A stretch of DNA of 64,000 bases, from contig OZ025218.1 in NCBI GenBank assembly GCA_964019055.1, forward strand, positions 3,928,169-3,992,168, in the 5' to 3' direction. The notes under the pieces were generated by a model. The model did not search any database and was not told the origin of the DNA. It saw only the letters and a program-made list of their open reading frames with translations. This document shows, piece after piece, positions 52,789 through 63,990 of the stretch (the first letter of the stretch is position 1; each line of letters starts with the position of its first letter). Source of the DNA: Anthopleura xanthogrammica. Lineage: Eukaryota > Cnidaria > Anthozoa > Actiniaria > Actiniidae. A program made the translations under genes and the position numbers.

Positions 52789-53173
52789 TAGTGCCATGCA
52801 AATTTATGATTGATTTTCCTTTTCCCGACTTTTTTCTCGACTTTTTCTCCTACTTTTTCTCCGATTTTTTACCTGACTTTACTCCCTATTTTTTTTGACC
52901 GCTGAACAACAGTAAAGCAGGCTCGTTCCTTCACATGTATTAATCCAATAACCAAAAGGATTTCTTTGTAGTTCATCTCTATTACATCACCACGCTCGTC
53001 ATAACCAAAATATAATCAAAACAAGATGGAGGTCGGCCATGTTTGTTTTCATTAAACAACGGAGCCTGCTTTACTGTTGTTCAGCGGTCAAAAAAGTCGA
53101 GAAAAAAGTCGAGAAAAAAGTCGAGAAAAAAGTCGGGAAAAGGAAAATCAATCACGAAATTTGCATGGCACTA
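52789..53173. mobile_element. Foldback element with GTCGAG repeats
   Basis: tagtgccatgcaaattt at the left and aaatttgcatggcacta at the right. The arms include complementary cttttcccgacttttttctc and gtcgagaaaaaagtcgagaa tandem stretches and gcctgctttactgttgttca. The short plus-strand frame with KKVEKKVEKKVEKK is a by-product of this repeat. Confidence 0.7.
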
Positions 53174-54439
53174 ATCGGGCTCCGTAGTAACAAACCTGGC
53201 ACAGAGAAGATCATCGAGCTCCTGTCGAGGGCCGCGGAACCAAAATATTCTGAATTTTTTCTGCTATTCCGGTGAATCAATTTGAAAGAAGAAACTTTCG
53301 TAAACAGGTATGAACCTAGTGGTTAAACTTGTTTTAAAACTTTATTATATGATTGTTTGTCGCATGGTAACTTTTCGACGTTTCGGTAGAGACTGCAGTA
53401 GACATATAAACACGAAACACAGCAATAATATTTGCAGTAATTAGATATTTTCTAAGTAAAGTTTTTCAGGCAGAATAATTTTCAAAGCAGGAATCATAGT
53501 TCACTTTTGAAACCGAATTGCTTAAATGATTATACTCAAAACAACTATTAGAAAGTAAGGATTGAAAAAAGAAAGAAAGAAAACCCATGTCCAACGACAG
53601 AAATTCAAAAAAAAAAATTTCACTGTGCCATACACCGAGACATCCTCAGAGCTGGGCCGTCGTATGGACTTCGGACCTGACGGCAATTAAAATCCTTCTG
53701 CCCTTATAGTGCGGATTACGCAGAAAAAGGTTCTAGCCGAGGCATCAGGGGAGAGACCAGCCGGCCCCCAGGCCATACCTACAGCTAATCCCTTGCACTA
53801 TCTGCAACGCACGTTAATTTAAGTGGAAAATAATCTAGTCGTTATCACGGCTATTGTGTTGCAAATTTTGTGAAACCGTGCTCGAGTGGGGAAAAATCTT
53901 GGGCTTCGAAAAGACTGAGTCAGGCCCGTTTGGGCTGGGTAAGTATCTGGATGGGTGTCCTTTTTTATGAGAAATATTGCCCCACTTTTTTTTATGAAGC
54001 ACATTAAATTAATGAAAAAAAAATCAATCGTTGATTAATATTGCTTTTTCTTCATTTAATTTTATTCAAAAAAATACAGCTTACGGTGAACGTAGTAGTA
54101 ACACGAACAGAATATAAAAACGACAATGGCGAATCTGAAAATGGCAATAGCAAATCTGAACATGATGCAACAGCGAATCTGAAAACAACATTAGCAAATC
54201 TGAAAATGACAATAGCGAAACTGAATATGACATCAGTCAAGGAAATCGAGTTTGGAGGGACTATCTAGTCGCAGAAAAAAATGTCCAAAAAACCTGGAGG
54301 ATGGCCATACATTTCCTTATAATTAGCTTGGCGGGTGCGGGAAGGGACAGCTGAAGAAAAATTTGAATATCTCTGACCCAACATAAGCTAGAAGCTAAAG
54401 GTAAAAAGTTCCAATTTTTTTAAACCTCTGGTATCCTAT

Positions 54440-54548
54440 TGTGATATAATTAAGACAGCTTATGTCAGGTCAGCGGTCTTTGTAAGACGTTTGCATATTA
54501 AACAGTTGTTAGAATCACAATGGCGGCTTGATTACTCTAGATCTCACA
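54440..54548 (+). repeat. 5' LTR
   Basis: 109 bp, begins tgtgatataattaag and ends agatctcaca. Identical at every base to the 3' LTR. Unusually short for gypsy, leaving little room for U3 promoter elements. Confidence 0.95.
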
Positions 54549-54610
54549 TGGTGTCAGAACCCAAGACAAATCCACGCTAAAACCTAACCATCCGGAAACA
54601 AATTCTGAAA

Positions 54611-56485
54611 ATGACAAACGTTAACTTTGAGTACCCCCAAATAGACTGGAACAGCGATGACTTATATCAAGAATTTAGCCGATTTAAAAGTCATGTAGAA
54701 TTCGTGTTTGCTGGACCACTCGCTAGTTCGAGTGACAAAGAAAAAGCTGGTTGGCTGGGCACCTGGATCGGCCCTCAAGGAAGAGAAATCTACAAAACCT
54801 TCAACTGGCAGGAAGGGGAGAAGGAAAACCCGAGCAAAGTACTTGAGAAGTTTGGAAACTACACTCGACCACGAAAGAACAAGTGAATAGCACGGCACAA
54901 GCTAAGAATGAGGAAACAAACAGCGGAAGAGTCCTTTGATAATTTTGTCAAAGACCTGAGACTTATATTGATGGACTGTGAGTACTTTGATGCGGACGAC
55001 ATAATGGTAGACACCATCATCGAAGGTGTATACGAAAGGAAGTTACAAGAAAAGCTGTTAGACAAAGGAGAAGAGCTAACGCTTGGGAAAGCGATAGCTA
55101 TTGGACAACAGTTCGGACTGTCCCAACAAGAAATGAAGCTTGTACGTGATGAAGACCCGCAAGTCTCGGTGCTGAGATGGAAAAAAACAGCACAAAAGAA
55201 ACCACAGAGAACCGAAAAGAAAGAAAATCCGACCAATGAAGACACCAATCAGTGCAACAGGTGTGGTAAGAATTCACAGCATAGCTGGAATCGAGGCAAA
55301 TGTCCTGCCATAGGATCATCGTGCTCGTACTGCAAGAAGCCAAACCACTGGCTTGCCGTCTGTCAGCGTCGACTGAAGGTACAATCCATAACAACCAGCT
55401 CCGACAGTGCACCAGAAGATGGGGCTGACATGTACTCGATAAAGATCACCTGTGATCCAGAGGAACCTTCTGAAATCCTAGATATCAAGGCAGTAAAACT
55501 ACTTAAGAGCCAGCCTAATGACAAGTGGACAGCCACGACTCAAGTGCTGAAGGCCAACCTAATATTCAGGATTGACACTGGGGCCCATTGCAATACCCTT
55601 ACACTAGCAGACTACCAGAAAGTCAAGCACCAAGGTGAGCTCACCCAGTCTACAAAGGTACTTCGAACCTATTCAAACCATCAGATCAAACCCGTTGCTA
55701 TGGTGACACTGCCAATAAAGTACAAGGATTGTACAATTGAAACAGCCTTCCAAATAGTAGACCTAGTACAAGAAAACATACTATCAGGAGACACTGCAGA
55801 GCAACTAGAACTAATAACCAGGATATCATCAAGCAGTGTAGAGGACCCAAGCCACCTGAAGACCAGCAATGACACTGCACCTGGATTAGAGGATTACCCG
55901 GAAATTGCACAAACAACTGGAACCCTACCAGGAACTTATACCATCAAAATAGACCCCAACGCCAAAGGAGTTGTACACGCAGCCAGACGTCTACCAGCAT
56001 CGCTAAAAGAAAGAACCATTGACAAGCTACGACAAATGGAAAGTGATGAAATAATTACAAAGGTTGAGCAACCAACAGAGTGGGTCAGTTCTATGGTGGT
56101 ATCTCTTCGGAATGACAAGATCCGTATCTGCATTGATCCCCGGGACTTGAACGAAGCAATAAAACGGGAACACTATCCCATGAGGACAATAGAGGAAGTA
56201 GTAGCAGAAATTCCAGACGCCAAAGTGTTCTCCATTCTGGATGCAAAAAGTGGGTTCCACCAAATCAGATTAGATGAAGAATCATCACTTCTCACCACGT
56301 TCAACACCCCAATAGGACGGTATGGATGGCTTAGACTCCCATTTGGCTTGAAGTGCGCGCCCGAGATATTCCAGCGCATTATGGATCAAATGATAGAAGG
56401 AATACAAGGGGCATATGCAATTGTTGATGACATCCTAGTAGCCGGAAGTGACGTAGAACAACATGATGAAACACTGAAGCAGTAA
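54611..56485 (+). pseudogene. Gypsy gag-protease-RT, 5' part of the polyprotein, interrupted
   Basis: One frame from ATG 54611, interrupted by a single TGA at 54884-54886 and open again to 56485. Gag-like N-terminal region (FDNFVKDLRLILMDCEYF), a cysteine-rich zinc-knuckle region (CNRCGKNSQHSWNRGKC, CSYCKKPNHWLAVC) near 55246-55370, an aspartic protease site DTGA near 55574, and the reverse transcriptase with LDAKSGFHQIRLDEE, LPFGLKCAPEIFQ and the catalytic VDDILVAG near 56425. The frame is lost near 56475 by a small indel. It replicates the element by RNA-to-DNA copying in the family. This copy cannot make the full polyprotein without readthrough and frameshifting. Confidence 0.88.
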
Positions 56486-56520
56486 TACAGAGAGCCACCA
56501 GCTACAATCTGAAGCTAAAC

Positions 56521-57909
56521 ATGGACAAGTGCAAGATCAGGCAGCCCCAAGTTCCATACGTTGGACATATTCTAACTCCAGAAGGACTCTGTCCAGATCC
56601 AGCGAAAGTAGAAGCAATCAAAGACATGCCTAGACCCCAAAACAAAGAAGATGTCAAGCGGTTCCTGGGGCTAGTGACATATCTGGGGAAGTTCATCAAA
56701 GACCTAAGTGAAATCAGCACTCCCCTACGAAGCGTACTCAAGAATGGAGTGATTTTCCAGTGGCAAGCCGCACAGGAAACAGCCTTTGCAGCTCTGAAAC
56801 ATCAATGTGCAGAGCCCCCTGTATTGAAATACTACGATGCTAGCAAGCCAGTAGAAATACACTGCGATGCCAGTCAAAGCGGTTTGGGAGCGGTGCTGAT
56901 ACAAGATGGGCAACCGGTAGCATACACTTCACGAGCAATGACAGACACAGAAAAGCGTTATGCTCAGATAGAAAAAGAAATGCTCTCGATAGTACATGCT
57001 TGCAAGAAGTTCCACTGTTACATCTTTGGCAAGGAGACCACAGTCAACAATGACCACAGACCGCTGGAGCAGATATTCAAGAAACCACTCTTAGCAGCCC
57101 CAATGCGTCTACAAAGAATGCTGCTAAATCTCCAGTGGTATGATCTGATTGTGCACTACAGATCTGGGAAAGAAATGACTGCACCGGATGCCCTCTCGAG
57201 AGCCTATTTGGCAGAGCAGCAACCTGAGGATATTGAGCTAGAACAAGTGAGTGCCATTGACTTTGTGTCCATAACCAAGGACAAATATGAGGAACTGCAG
57301 GATTGCAGTGAAAGAGAACTCAGTGAGCTACAAGATATTATTCACAAGGGATGGCCGGACACAAAAGGAAACCTACCCCTAGCGGTCTGTCCCTTCTGGG
57401 ACTCGAGAAGTGAACTAGCTGTTCTCGACGGTGTAGTCTACAAAGGAATGAGGTTAGTTATTCCTCCCAGCATGCAGCAATCAATGCTCAAGCTAATCCA
57501 CAAGTCACATCTAGGAATCGTGAAGTGCAAACAGCGTGCTCGGGAAGTCCTGTACTGGCCGGGAATGAATGCAGATATAGAGCAAACAGTCAAGAACTGT
57601 GGAAAGTGTGCTGATTTTCAGAAGAGCCTACCACCAGAGCCGCTAGCAAGTAAAGCTCCGCCAGACCTACCCTTCTCAGAAGTTGGGACGGATCTGTTCG
57701 AGTATGATCACAGGACATACTTGTTATCAGTGGATTACTACTCCAAATACATAGAAGTAGACTTACTAAAGAACATGACAAGCAGTTCAGTGATTGAAGC
57801 ACTCAAATCCCAGTTCAGCAGACATGGAATTCCCACCATTCTAAGAAGCGACTGTGGCAGCCAATACATGTCAGCAGAGTTCTCCAGGTTTTGCAAGGAT
57901 TATGGAATA
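56521..57909 (+). pseudogene. Gypsy RT end, RNase H and integrase, interrupted by insertion
   Basis: Continues the polyprotein in another frame: RT connection (YVGHILTPEGLCPDP, FLGLVTYLGKFI), RNase H (EIHCDASQSGLGAVL, RYAQIEKEMLSIV), integrase H2C2 zinc finger (HKSHLGIVKCKQRAREVLYW, CGKCADFQ) and the integrase core with the first two acidic residues (VGTDLFEYD, LRSDCGSQYM). The frame is cut at tatggaata (57901-57909), the target site of the Penelope-like insertion. The spurious stop at 57939 lies in inserted DNA. Confidence 0.88.
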
Positions 57910-57973
57910 TGTCTAAAATGTTATTGTAAGTGGGAATAACCATATTGTTTACGTTTGTTTCTTCCACTATTTT

Positions 57974-58019
57974 TTAATATAATACCGAGCTTTCGCACTT
58001 CTAGTGCATCATCAGGGCG
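57974..58019 (-). ncRNA. Hammerhead-ribozyme-like motif in Penelope terminal repeat (left)
   Basis: On the minus strand: CTGATGA, then TGCACTAGAAGTGC (hairpin GCACT/AGTGC), then GAAAGCTCGGTA. This is the CUGAUGA-stem II-GAAA core order of hammerhead ribozymes, which are known in Penelope-like termini. Stem III and the cleavage site cannot be confirmed by eye. Confidence 0.5.
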
Positions 58020-59149
58020 AAAAGTATGTTTTACAACGATTCAAATTATTTAAAGACTATAAGCGCGTGCGATTTGCGTTTTACGAATATAAGGACCAAT
58101 CAGAGAAACAATACGATCTACGTGTATAAACAGATCTAAACGAACCTAACAGGAAAGAGACAGAGCGCGCACTGTAAAAAAACTTTGCCAGAAATATTGG
58201 ACATTGTCAGCGGTGTTACGCATGAATGAAAATGAAGTGGTTTTCTAGAGGAAAAATATAACTACATGGTTTCCAAGCACATATTTATATTCAACTATGA
58301 TGTTAGTAAAACAATTCTTGCCAAAAAATAGTTACTTGACAATCAAAAGAACAACTATTATTTTTCTGTTGATAAGCCTCACCACAGGAAGCCCATGAAG
58401 GACAAGAAACAAGTAACGTAAATCGTTACTTTAAGCTTCCTTATTGTATCTCAGCAGTCAATAGGAGCTTGTAAAAACAAAATGGCGATATTTAGGGGGT
58501 TTTGAAGCTGTTTGGAGTAGTTCTCTGTGGTTTCTTGTCATTTTTAACTGAAAACTACGAGCTAACAACGCGTCGAATCGCTTAAAATTTAACCTAACTT
58601 CAAGCTTCTTGGGAACCTACATTCTGAAGGCATGCTGTCTATTTTGAGCGGTTTTGGATTTATTAAACACTCGTTTGGTGATATCGAGGTGGAGCTCTTT
58701 TACTTTTAAATTTTTTCGAGCTCAAATAAGACGATTTTGGGGTCAAGTGTGGCCAGATTTATAGACGATGTATGGAATCTAGAGCTTTCGAAGCCTTTCG
58801 AAGGCAAGTAGTCCGGGAACCAATATGTCGCATGATTCAATGATCATTTTACGCTTATTTAGTAGCTTGTAGGGTGGGTTGTTTGTCGCGATGTGGAGCT
58901 CAGAGGAAATAAAACCCTATTCGCCGTAAATAGAGGAAGCTCTATATTCCCCATACATTTCCTATAAGACTCGGCGACTATTTTGTAAGCTGAAACGCAT
59001 CATTGCGCATGGATGAGCAGGCTCATGTCCCATATTTCTGGCAATGTAAAGCGCGAGCAAAAGAACTTAGGAACACTAATGTACGGTTTAAACCAATTCT
59101 AGATAGGACCTAAGATAAATATAAATAAACTATATAAAATAAGATAAAT

Positions 59150-59560
59150 AGATATGATTAATGAATGAAAGAATGAATAAAAGAATGAATGAATAAATGA
59201 AAGAATGAATGAATAAATGAATGAATGGATGAATGAGTGAATGAGTGAATGAGTGAATGAATGAATGAATGTATGAATGTATGAATGTATGAATGTATGA
59301 ATGTATGAATGTATGAATGTATGAATGTATGAATGGATGAATGCATGAATGCATGAATGTATGAATGCATGAATGTATGAATGTATGAATGAATGAATGA
59401 ATGAATGAATGAATGAATGAATGAATGAATGAATGAACGAACGAATGAATGAATGAATGAATGAATGAATGAATGAATGGATGAATGGATGAACGGATGA
59501 ATGAATGAATGAATGAATGAATGAATGAAAGAATGAATGAATGAATGAATGAAAGCAAAC
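59150..59560. repeat. GAAT tetranucleotide array, about 410 bp
   Basis: Runs of gaatgaat with interspersed gtatgaat, gcatgaat and gaac variants, inside the Penelope-like insert just downstream (in its sense) of the GIY-YIG stop codon. Open reading through it is an artefact of the repeat. Confidence 0.95.
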
Positions 59561-59582
59561 ATTAAAGAAATAATTTAGAAAA

Positions 59583-59960
59583 TTATAAGAATTTTTTGAG
59601 AATAGGTTCGTAGCATGGCGGGATTGTCCTTCCGCTATCTCTATTAAATATTACATTATTGTTTTTAGCTATGAGACAAGCCTCAGTCCATTTTCTCTGG
59701 TGCCATCTGCTTTCACTTGCGAGGATCGTAACGTCATCCCATGCAACATTGTGGTTACTCTTGTTACAATGTTCTGATAGAGCAGAGGTTTCAACCTTGG
59801 CTAACCGAACACTGGCCTTGTGTTCTTTAGTTCTGGTTGACAATGATCTTCCTGTCTCACCAATGTAGACCAGGTCACAGTCAGCACAAGGGATTTCATA
59901 CACAACGCCTGTTTTCTTCTCATTGGGCACCACATCTTTTCGCCCTGATGATGCACTAGA
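59583..59960 (-). pseudogene. Penelope-like GIY-YIG endonuclease fragment
   Basis: The minus-strand frame contains TGVVYEIPCADCDLVYIGET, GRSLSTRTKEHK, SALSEHCNKSNHNVAWDD and RDSGRTIPPCYEPI, ending at TAA (59583-59585). This is the C-terminal GIY-YIG nuclease module with the CxxC insert of Penelope-like proteins, which nicks the target DNA. Upstream the frame runs into the inverted terminal repeat, so no initiation region or reverse transcriptase is present. The fragment is otherwise undamaged. Confidence 0.82.
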
Positions 59961-59985
59961 AGTGCGAAAGCTCGGTATTATATTA
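59937..59985 (+). ncRNA. Hammerhead-ribozyme-like motif in Penelope terminal repeat (right)
   Basis: Plus-strand cgccctgatgatgcactaga continuing agtgcgaaagctcggtatta. Same motif as in the left terminal repeat, in the opposite orientation and antisense to the GIY-YIG frame. Confidence 0.5.
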
Positions 59986-60029
59986 AAAAATAGTGGAAGA
60001 AACAAACGTAAACAATAGAGTATGGAATA

Positions 60030-60806
60030 GTTCACAAGCCTTCAAGTCCCCACTTCCAAAGTTCCAACGGCGAAGCGGAAAGAGCTGTACAGACAGTAAA
60101 GCAACTATGGAAGAAAGTAACTGACAAGCACTTGGCGGTACTGGATTACCGGACAACCCCCCTGGACGGACTCAACTTATCACCCGCTCAGCTACTGATG
60201 GGAAGGCGACCACGAAATGTTCTTCCAACAACATCAGCCATACTCAGACCAACCCCATACAGCTCACAAGAAGTGAGACGCTATCTCACCATGGAAAAGG
60301 CCAAGCAGAAGTACTATCATGACAAATCATCAGCCAGAGAACTGACACCACTGCAGGCAGGAGAACAAGTCAGAATAGCTCCATACCCAGGGACCAAGAA
60401 GTGGACTCCAGCAGTAGTTGTCAAACATCATAACATGCCCAGGTCATATGTTGTAGAAGCAGGAGGACGAAAGTATCGTCGCAATCGGCGACACCTAAGG
60501 AAAGCAACTGACAGTGCCAACAAGGACGCTCGATGGTCTTTCAGGAAGGCTGATGAAGGAGAACAGGATGAAGAGGAGAGTACATCTGAAGAGCATGAGG
60601 AGGAACCAAAGTCATCTACTAGAGGGCAAGCACAGATACCACTGTCACCATCCCCAAGTAGCGAACCATACCTCCGAAACAGTGAACAGCGCAGCTCAAG
60701 CAGCGTACAACGTGATCCCCCCTCAGAGAAGAGTGGCACAGAAATGGGCCCATATGTCACCCGCAGTGGAAGAGCTGTTAGAGCTCCAAACAGACTAGAC
60801 TTATAA
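60030..60806 (+). pseudogene. Gypsy integrase C-terminal part and tail
   Basis: Resumes the integrase after the insertion. NGEAERAVQTVKQLWKK contains the third acidic residue of the DDE triad, followed by PLDGLNLSPAQLLMGRRPRN and a C-terminal region rich in charged residues (DEEESTSEEHEEE), ending TRSGRAVRAPNRLDL and a stop. No frame damage after the insertion. Confidence 0.88.
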
Positions 60807-60901
60807 GCAGATATATTTGTTGTTATTTGTTGTTATTCCCCTTTAGAACATTTTATACTGACATTTTATAGCTCCACTTAAACTTCATATGGAAAGGGAG
60901 A

Positions 60902-61010
60902 TGTGATATAATTAAGACAGCTTATGTCAGGTCAGCGGTCTTTGTAAGACGTTTGCATATTAAACAGTTGTTAGAATCACAATGGCGGCTTGATTACTCT
61001 AGATCTCACA
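60902..61010 (+). repeat. 3' LTR
   Basis: 109 bp, identical to the 5' LTR. Directly preceded by the polypurine tract (60891-60901) and followed by the CCTAT target duplication (61011-61015). Confidence 0.95.
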
Positions 61011-61281
61011 CCTATATATCAACATAGATATTTTGATGATATTCTGCACTAACAATTAGGATTGAGCCCTGTTTTGGTGACGCCGCGAGCCTTATCTGCC
61101 ATATTTTTTGTAGAGCTAGGCACATGGAAACCCACCAAGTGGTCTGAAAATTCCAATTTCCCTCTTTTGCACCTCAAAATTACTTGTTGAAAATCAATAT
61201 GCTGTCGCAATCAAAAAACAGTCAAGAAAATTGAGTTCAAATTCTGGGATCACCTGCGACCCTTGTCTGTCATCTTTCTTG

Positions 61282-61578
61282 TGCTACCATCCTTCACACA
61301 GACCCTATATGATATACAACCAACGAAGGTCAGTTGTATGGATGGAGTTATGCTACCATCCTTCACACAGACCTTATATAATATACAACCAACAAAGGTC
61401 AGTTGTATGGATGGAATTATGCTACCATCCTTCACACAGACCTTATATGATATACAACCAACGAAGGTCAGTTGGATGGATGGAATTATGCTACCATCCT
61501 TCACACAGACCTTATATGATATACAACCAACGAAGGTCAGTTGGATGGATGGAATTATGCTACCATCCTTCAGACTGA
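61282..61578 (+). repeat. 69-bp minisatellite, 4.3 copies
   Basis: Units start at 61282, 61352, 61421, 61490 and 61559 (spacing 70, 69, 69, 69). The unit contains gctaccatccttcacacaga and atacaaccaacgaaggtcag. As 69 is a multiple of 3, several frames stay open through it, but there is no sign of a gene. Confidence 0.93.
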
Positions 61579-62029
61579 CGTAATGCGCAATAAAACACTT
61601 ACAACAAGAGCTTCTAGTTTCTCAGTTACTGATCAAGATAACGTGGGCTACAGTTTTCTTCAAGGAAATCCTCATCAGCGTAACGCACCGTAATCGATAA
61701 GGACTTTACTGTTTTCCAACTTTTTCTTTATCTCATAATTAAGGTCCAGGATCTTTTAATTAACCACCGTGGGTTGTAATTCCTGTACCTTTCCACTGTT
61801 CTCTAATGTATCTTAAATTTGAAACTTGTAACTTTGTACTATGTGGAGAAAAATAAACCTTTGAAACCTTTGAAACCTTTGAAACCTTCCTGTCGATTTG
61901 CATAGTTTACGAAATGACTTTCGGTGATGTGAATGCTTCTTACGGGCTATCTGAGGCGATCCGTCCCATTTCCTGTTCATTGGATATGAATGGATGGATT
62001 GCATTGAGGTATCGCAATAAAAATATACA
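61579..62029. other. Spacer between two minisatellites
   Basis: Unique sequence with a short tttgaaacc triplication (61858-61886). Nothing else recognised. Confidence 0.6.
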
Positions 62030-63990
62030 CGAGATGGATTGGATGGGTGTATCAGAATAAGAATGTACACGAGATTGATTGGATGGGTGCATCAGAATAA
62101 GAATGTACACGATATGGATTGGATGGGTGTATCAGAATAAGAATGTACACGAGATGGATTGGATGGGTGTATCAGAATAAGAATGTACACGAGATGGATT
62201 GGATGGGTGTATCAGAATAAGAATGTACACTTGATGGATTGGATGGGCGTATCAGAATAAGAATGTACACGAGATGGATTGGAGGGGTGTATCAGAATAA
62301 GAATGTACACGAGATGGATTGGATGGATGTATGAGAATAAGAATGTACACGAGATAGATTGGATGGGTGTATCAGAATAAGAATGTACACTTGATGGATT
62401 GGATGGGAGTATCAGAATAAGAATGTACACTTGATGGATTGGATGGGCGTATCAGAATAAGAATGTACACGAGATGGATTGGAGGGGTGTATCAGAACAA
62501 GAATGTACACGAGATGGATTGGATGGGTGTATCAGAATAAGAATGTACACGAGATGGATTGGATGGGTGTATCAGAATAAGAATGTACACGAGATGGATT
62601 GGATGGGTGTATCAGAATAAGAATGTACACGAGATGGATTGGATGGGTGTATCAGAATAAGAATGTACACGAGATGGATTGGATGGGTGTATCAGAATAA
62701 GAATGTACACGAGATGGATTGGATGGGTGTATCAGAATAAGAATGTACACGAGATGGATTGGATGGGTGTATCAGAACAAGAATGTACACTTGATGGATT
62801 GGATGGGCGTATCAGAATAAGAATGTACACGAGATGGATTGGAGGGGTGTATCAGAACAAGAATGTACACGAGATGGATTGGATGGATGTATGAGAATAA
62901 GAATGTACACGAGATAGATTGGATGGGTGTATCAGAATAAGAATGTACACTTGATGGATTGGATGGGTGTATCAGAATAAGAATGTACACTTGATGGATT
63001 GGATGGGCGTATCAGAATAAGAATGTACACTTGATGGATTGGAGGGGTGTATCAGAACAAGAATGTACACGAGATGGATTGGATGGGTGTATCAGAATAA
63101 GAATGTACACGAGATGGATTGAATGGGTGTATCAGAATAAGAATGTACACGAGATGGATTGGATGGGTGTATCAGAATAAGAATGTACACTTGATGGATT
63201 GGATGGGTGTATCAGAATAAGAATGTACACTTGATGGATTGGATGGGTGTATCAGAATAAGAATGTACACGAGATGGATTGGATGGGTGTATCAGAATAA
63301 GAATGTACACGAGATGGATTGGATGGGTGTATCAGAATAAGAATGTACACGAGATGGATTGGATGGATGTATGAGAATAAGAATGTACACGAGATGGATT
63401 GGATGGGCGTATCAGAATAAGAATGTACACGAGATGGATTGGAGGGGTGTATCAGAACAAGAATGTACACGATATGGATTGGATGGATGTATGAGAATAA
63501 GAATGTACACGAGATGGATTGGATGGGTGCATCAGAATAAGAATGTACACGATTTGGATTGGATGGGTGTATCAGAATAAGAATGTACACGAGATGGATT
63601 GGATGGGTGTATCAGAACAAGAATGTACACTTGATGGATTGGATGGGCGTATCAGAATAAGAATGTACACGAGATGGATTGGATGGATGTATGAGAATAA
63701 GAATGTACACGAGATGGATTGGATGGGTGCATCAGAATAAGAATGTACACTTGATGGATTGGATGGGTGTATCAGAATAAGAATGCACACGATATGGATT
63801 GGATGGGTGTATCAGAATAAGAATGCACACGAGATGGATTGGATGGGTGTATCAGAATAAGAATGTACATGAGATAGATTGGATGGGTGTATCAGAATAA
63901 TAATGTACATAAGATGGATTGGATGGATGTATCAGAATAAGAATGTACACGAGATGGATTGGATGGGTTAATCAGAATAAGAATGTACAC
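62030..63990 (+). repeat. 40-bp minisatellite, about 49 copies, to the end of the window
   Basis: The unit is gagatggattggatgggtgt followed by atcagaataagaatgtacac. Variants at fixed positions (gaga/ttga/gata, gggtg/gggcg/ggatg/ggggtg, aataag/aacaag) recur in the same order (for example 62220-62440 and 62780-63000), showing higher-order repeats of several units. The final units near 63850-63960 are more diverged, and the array stops at about 63990. Confidence 0.97.

Larger units (their letters stand above)
52305..54439. other. Intergenic region upstream of the discoidin gene
   Basis: Contains the promoter side of the secreted PAN/EGF/discoidin gene, the MITE at 52461-52602 and the hairpin element at 52789-53173. 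A moderately GC-rich stretch lies at about 53640-53815 (with gacatcctcagagctgggcc and gggagagaccagccggcccc) and looks like part of an unrecognised repeat. No supported gene. Confidence 0.5.
57910..60020 (-). mobile_element. Penelope-like element, 5' truncated, inverted terminal repeats
   Basis: Inserted in the gypsy integrase, with the 9-bp host sequence TATGGAATA duplicated at 57901-57909 and 60021-60029. Terminal inverted repeats of about 80 bp (57944-58023 and 60016-59937) carry attgtttacgtttgtttctt and a hammerhead-like motif. A GIY-YIG coding end lies on the minus strand (59583-59950) and a GAAT array follows. The reverse transcriptase is missing. The 34 bp before the left repeat are extra inserted sequence. 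Confidence 0.82.
54440..61010 (+). mobile_element. Gypsy-type LTR retrotransposon, interrupted by a Penelope-like insertion
   Basis: Bounded by two 109-bp LTRs with identical sequence (54440-54548 and 60902-61010, TG...CA) and a 5-bp target duplication CCTAT outside both. tggtgtcagaaccc right after the 5' LTR is a tRNA primer-binding-like site, and ggaaagggaga (60891-60901) is the polypurine tract. Inner order is gag, protease, reverse transcriptase, RNase H, integrase, which is gypsy/Metaviridae order. Damage: an in-frame TGA (54884), a frameshift near 56475, and a 2111-bp insertion at 57910-60020. Confidence 0.95.

Noticed and set aside
53640..53815. GC-rich patch as an rRNA or other structured RNA
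   Set aside because: No match by eye to 5S, 5.8S, U snRNA or tRNA landmarks; left as unassigned.
59130..59562. FIHSFIHS frames
   Set aside because: GAAT microsatellite within the Penelope-like insert.
62212..63790. Frames such as ILIHPSNPSRVHSYSD
   Set aside because: Produced by the 40-bp minisatellite; interrupted by stops wherever units vary.
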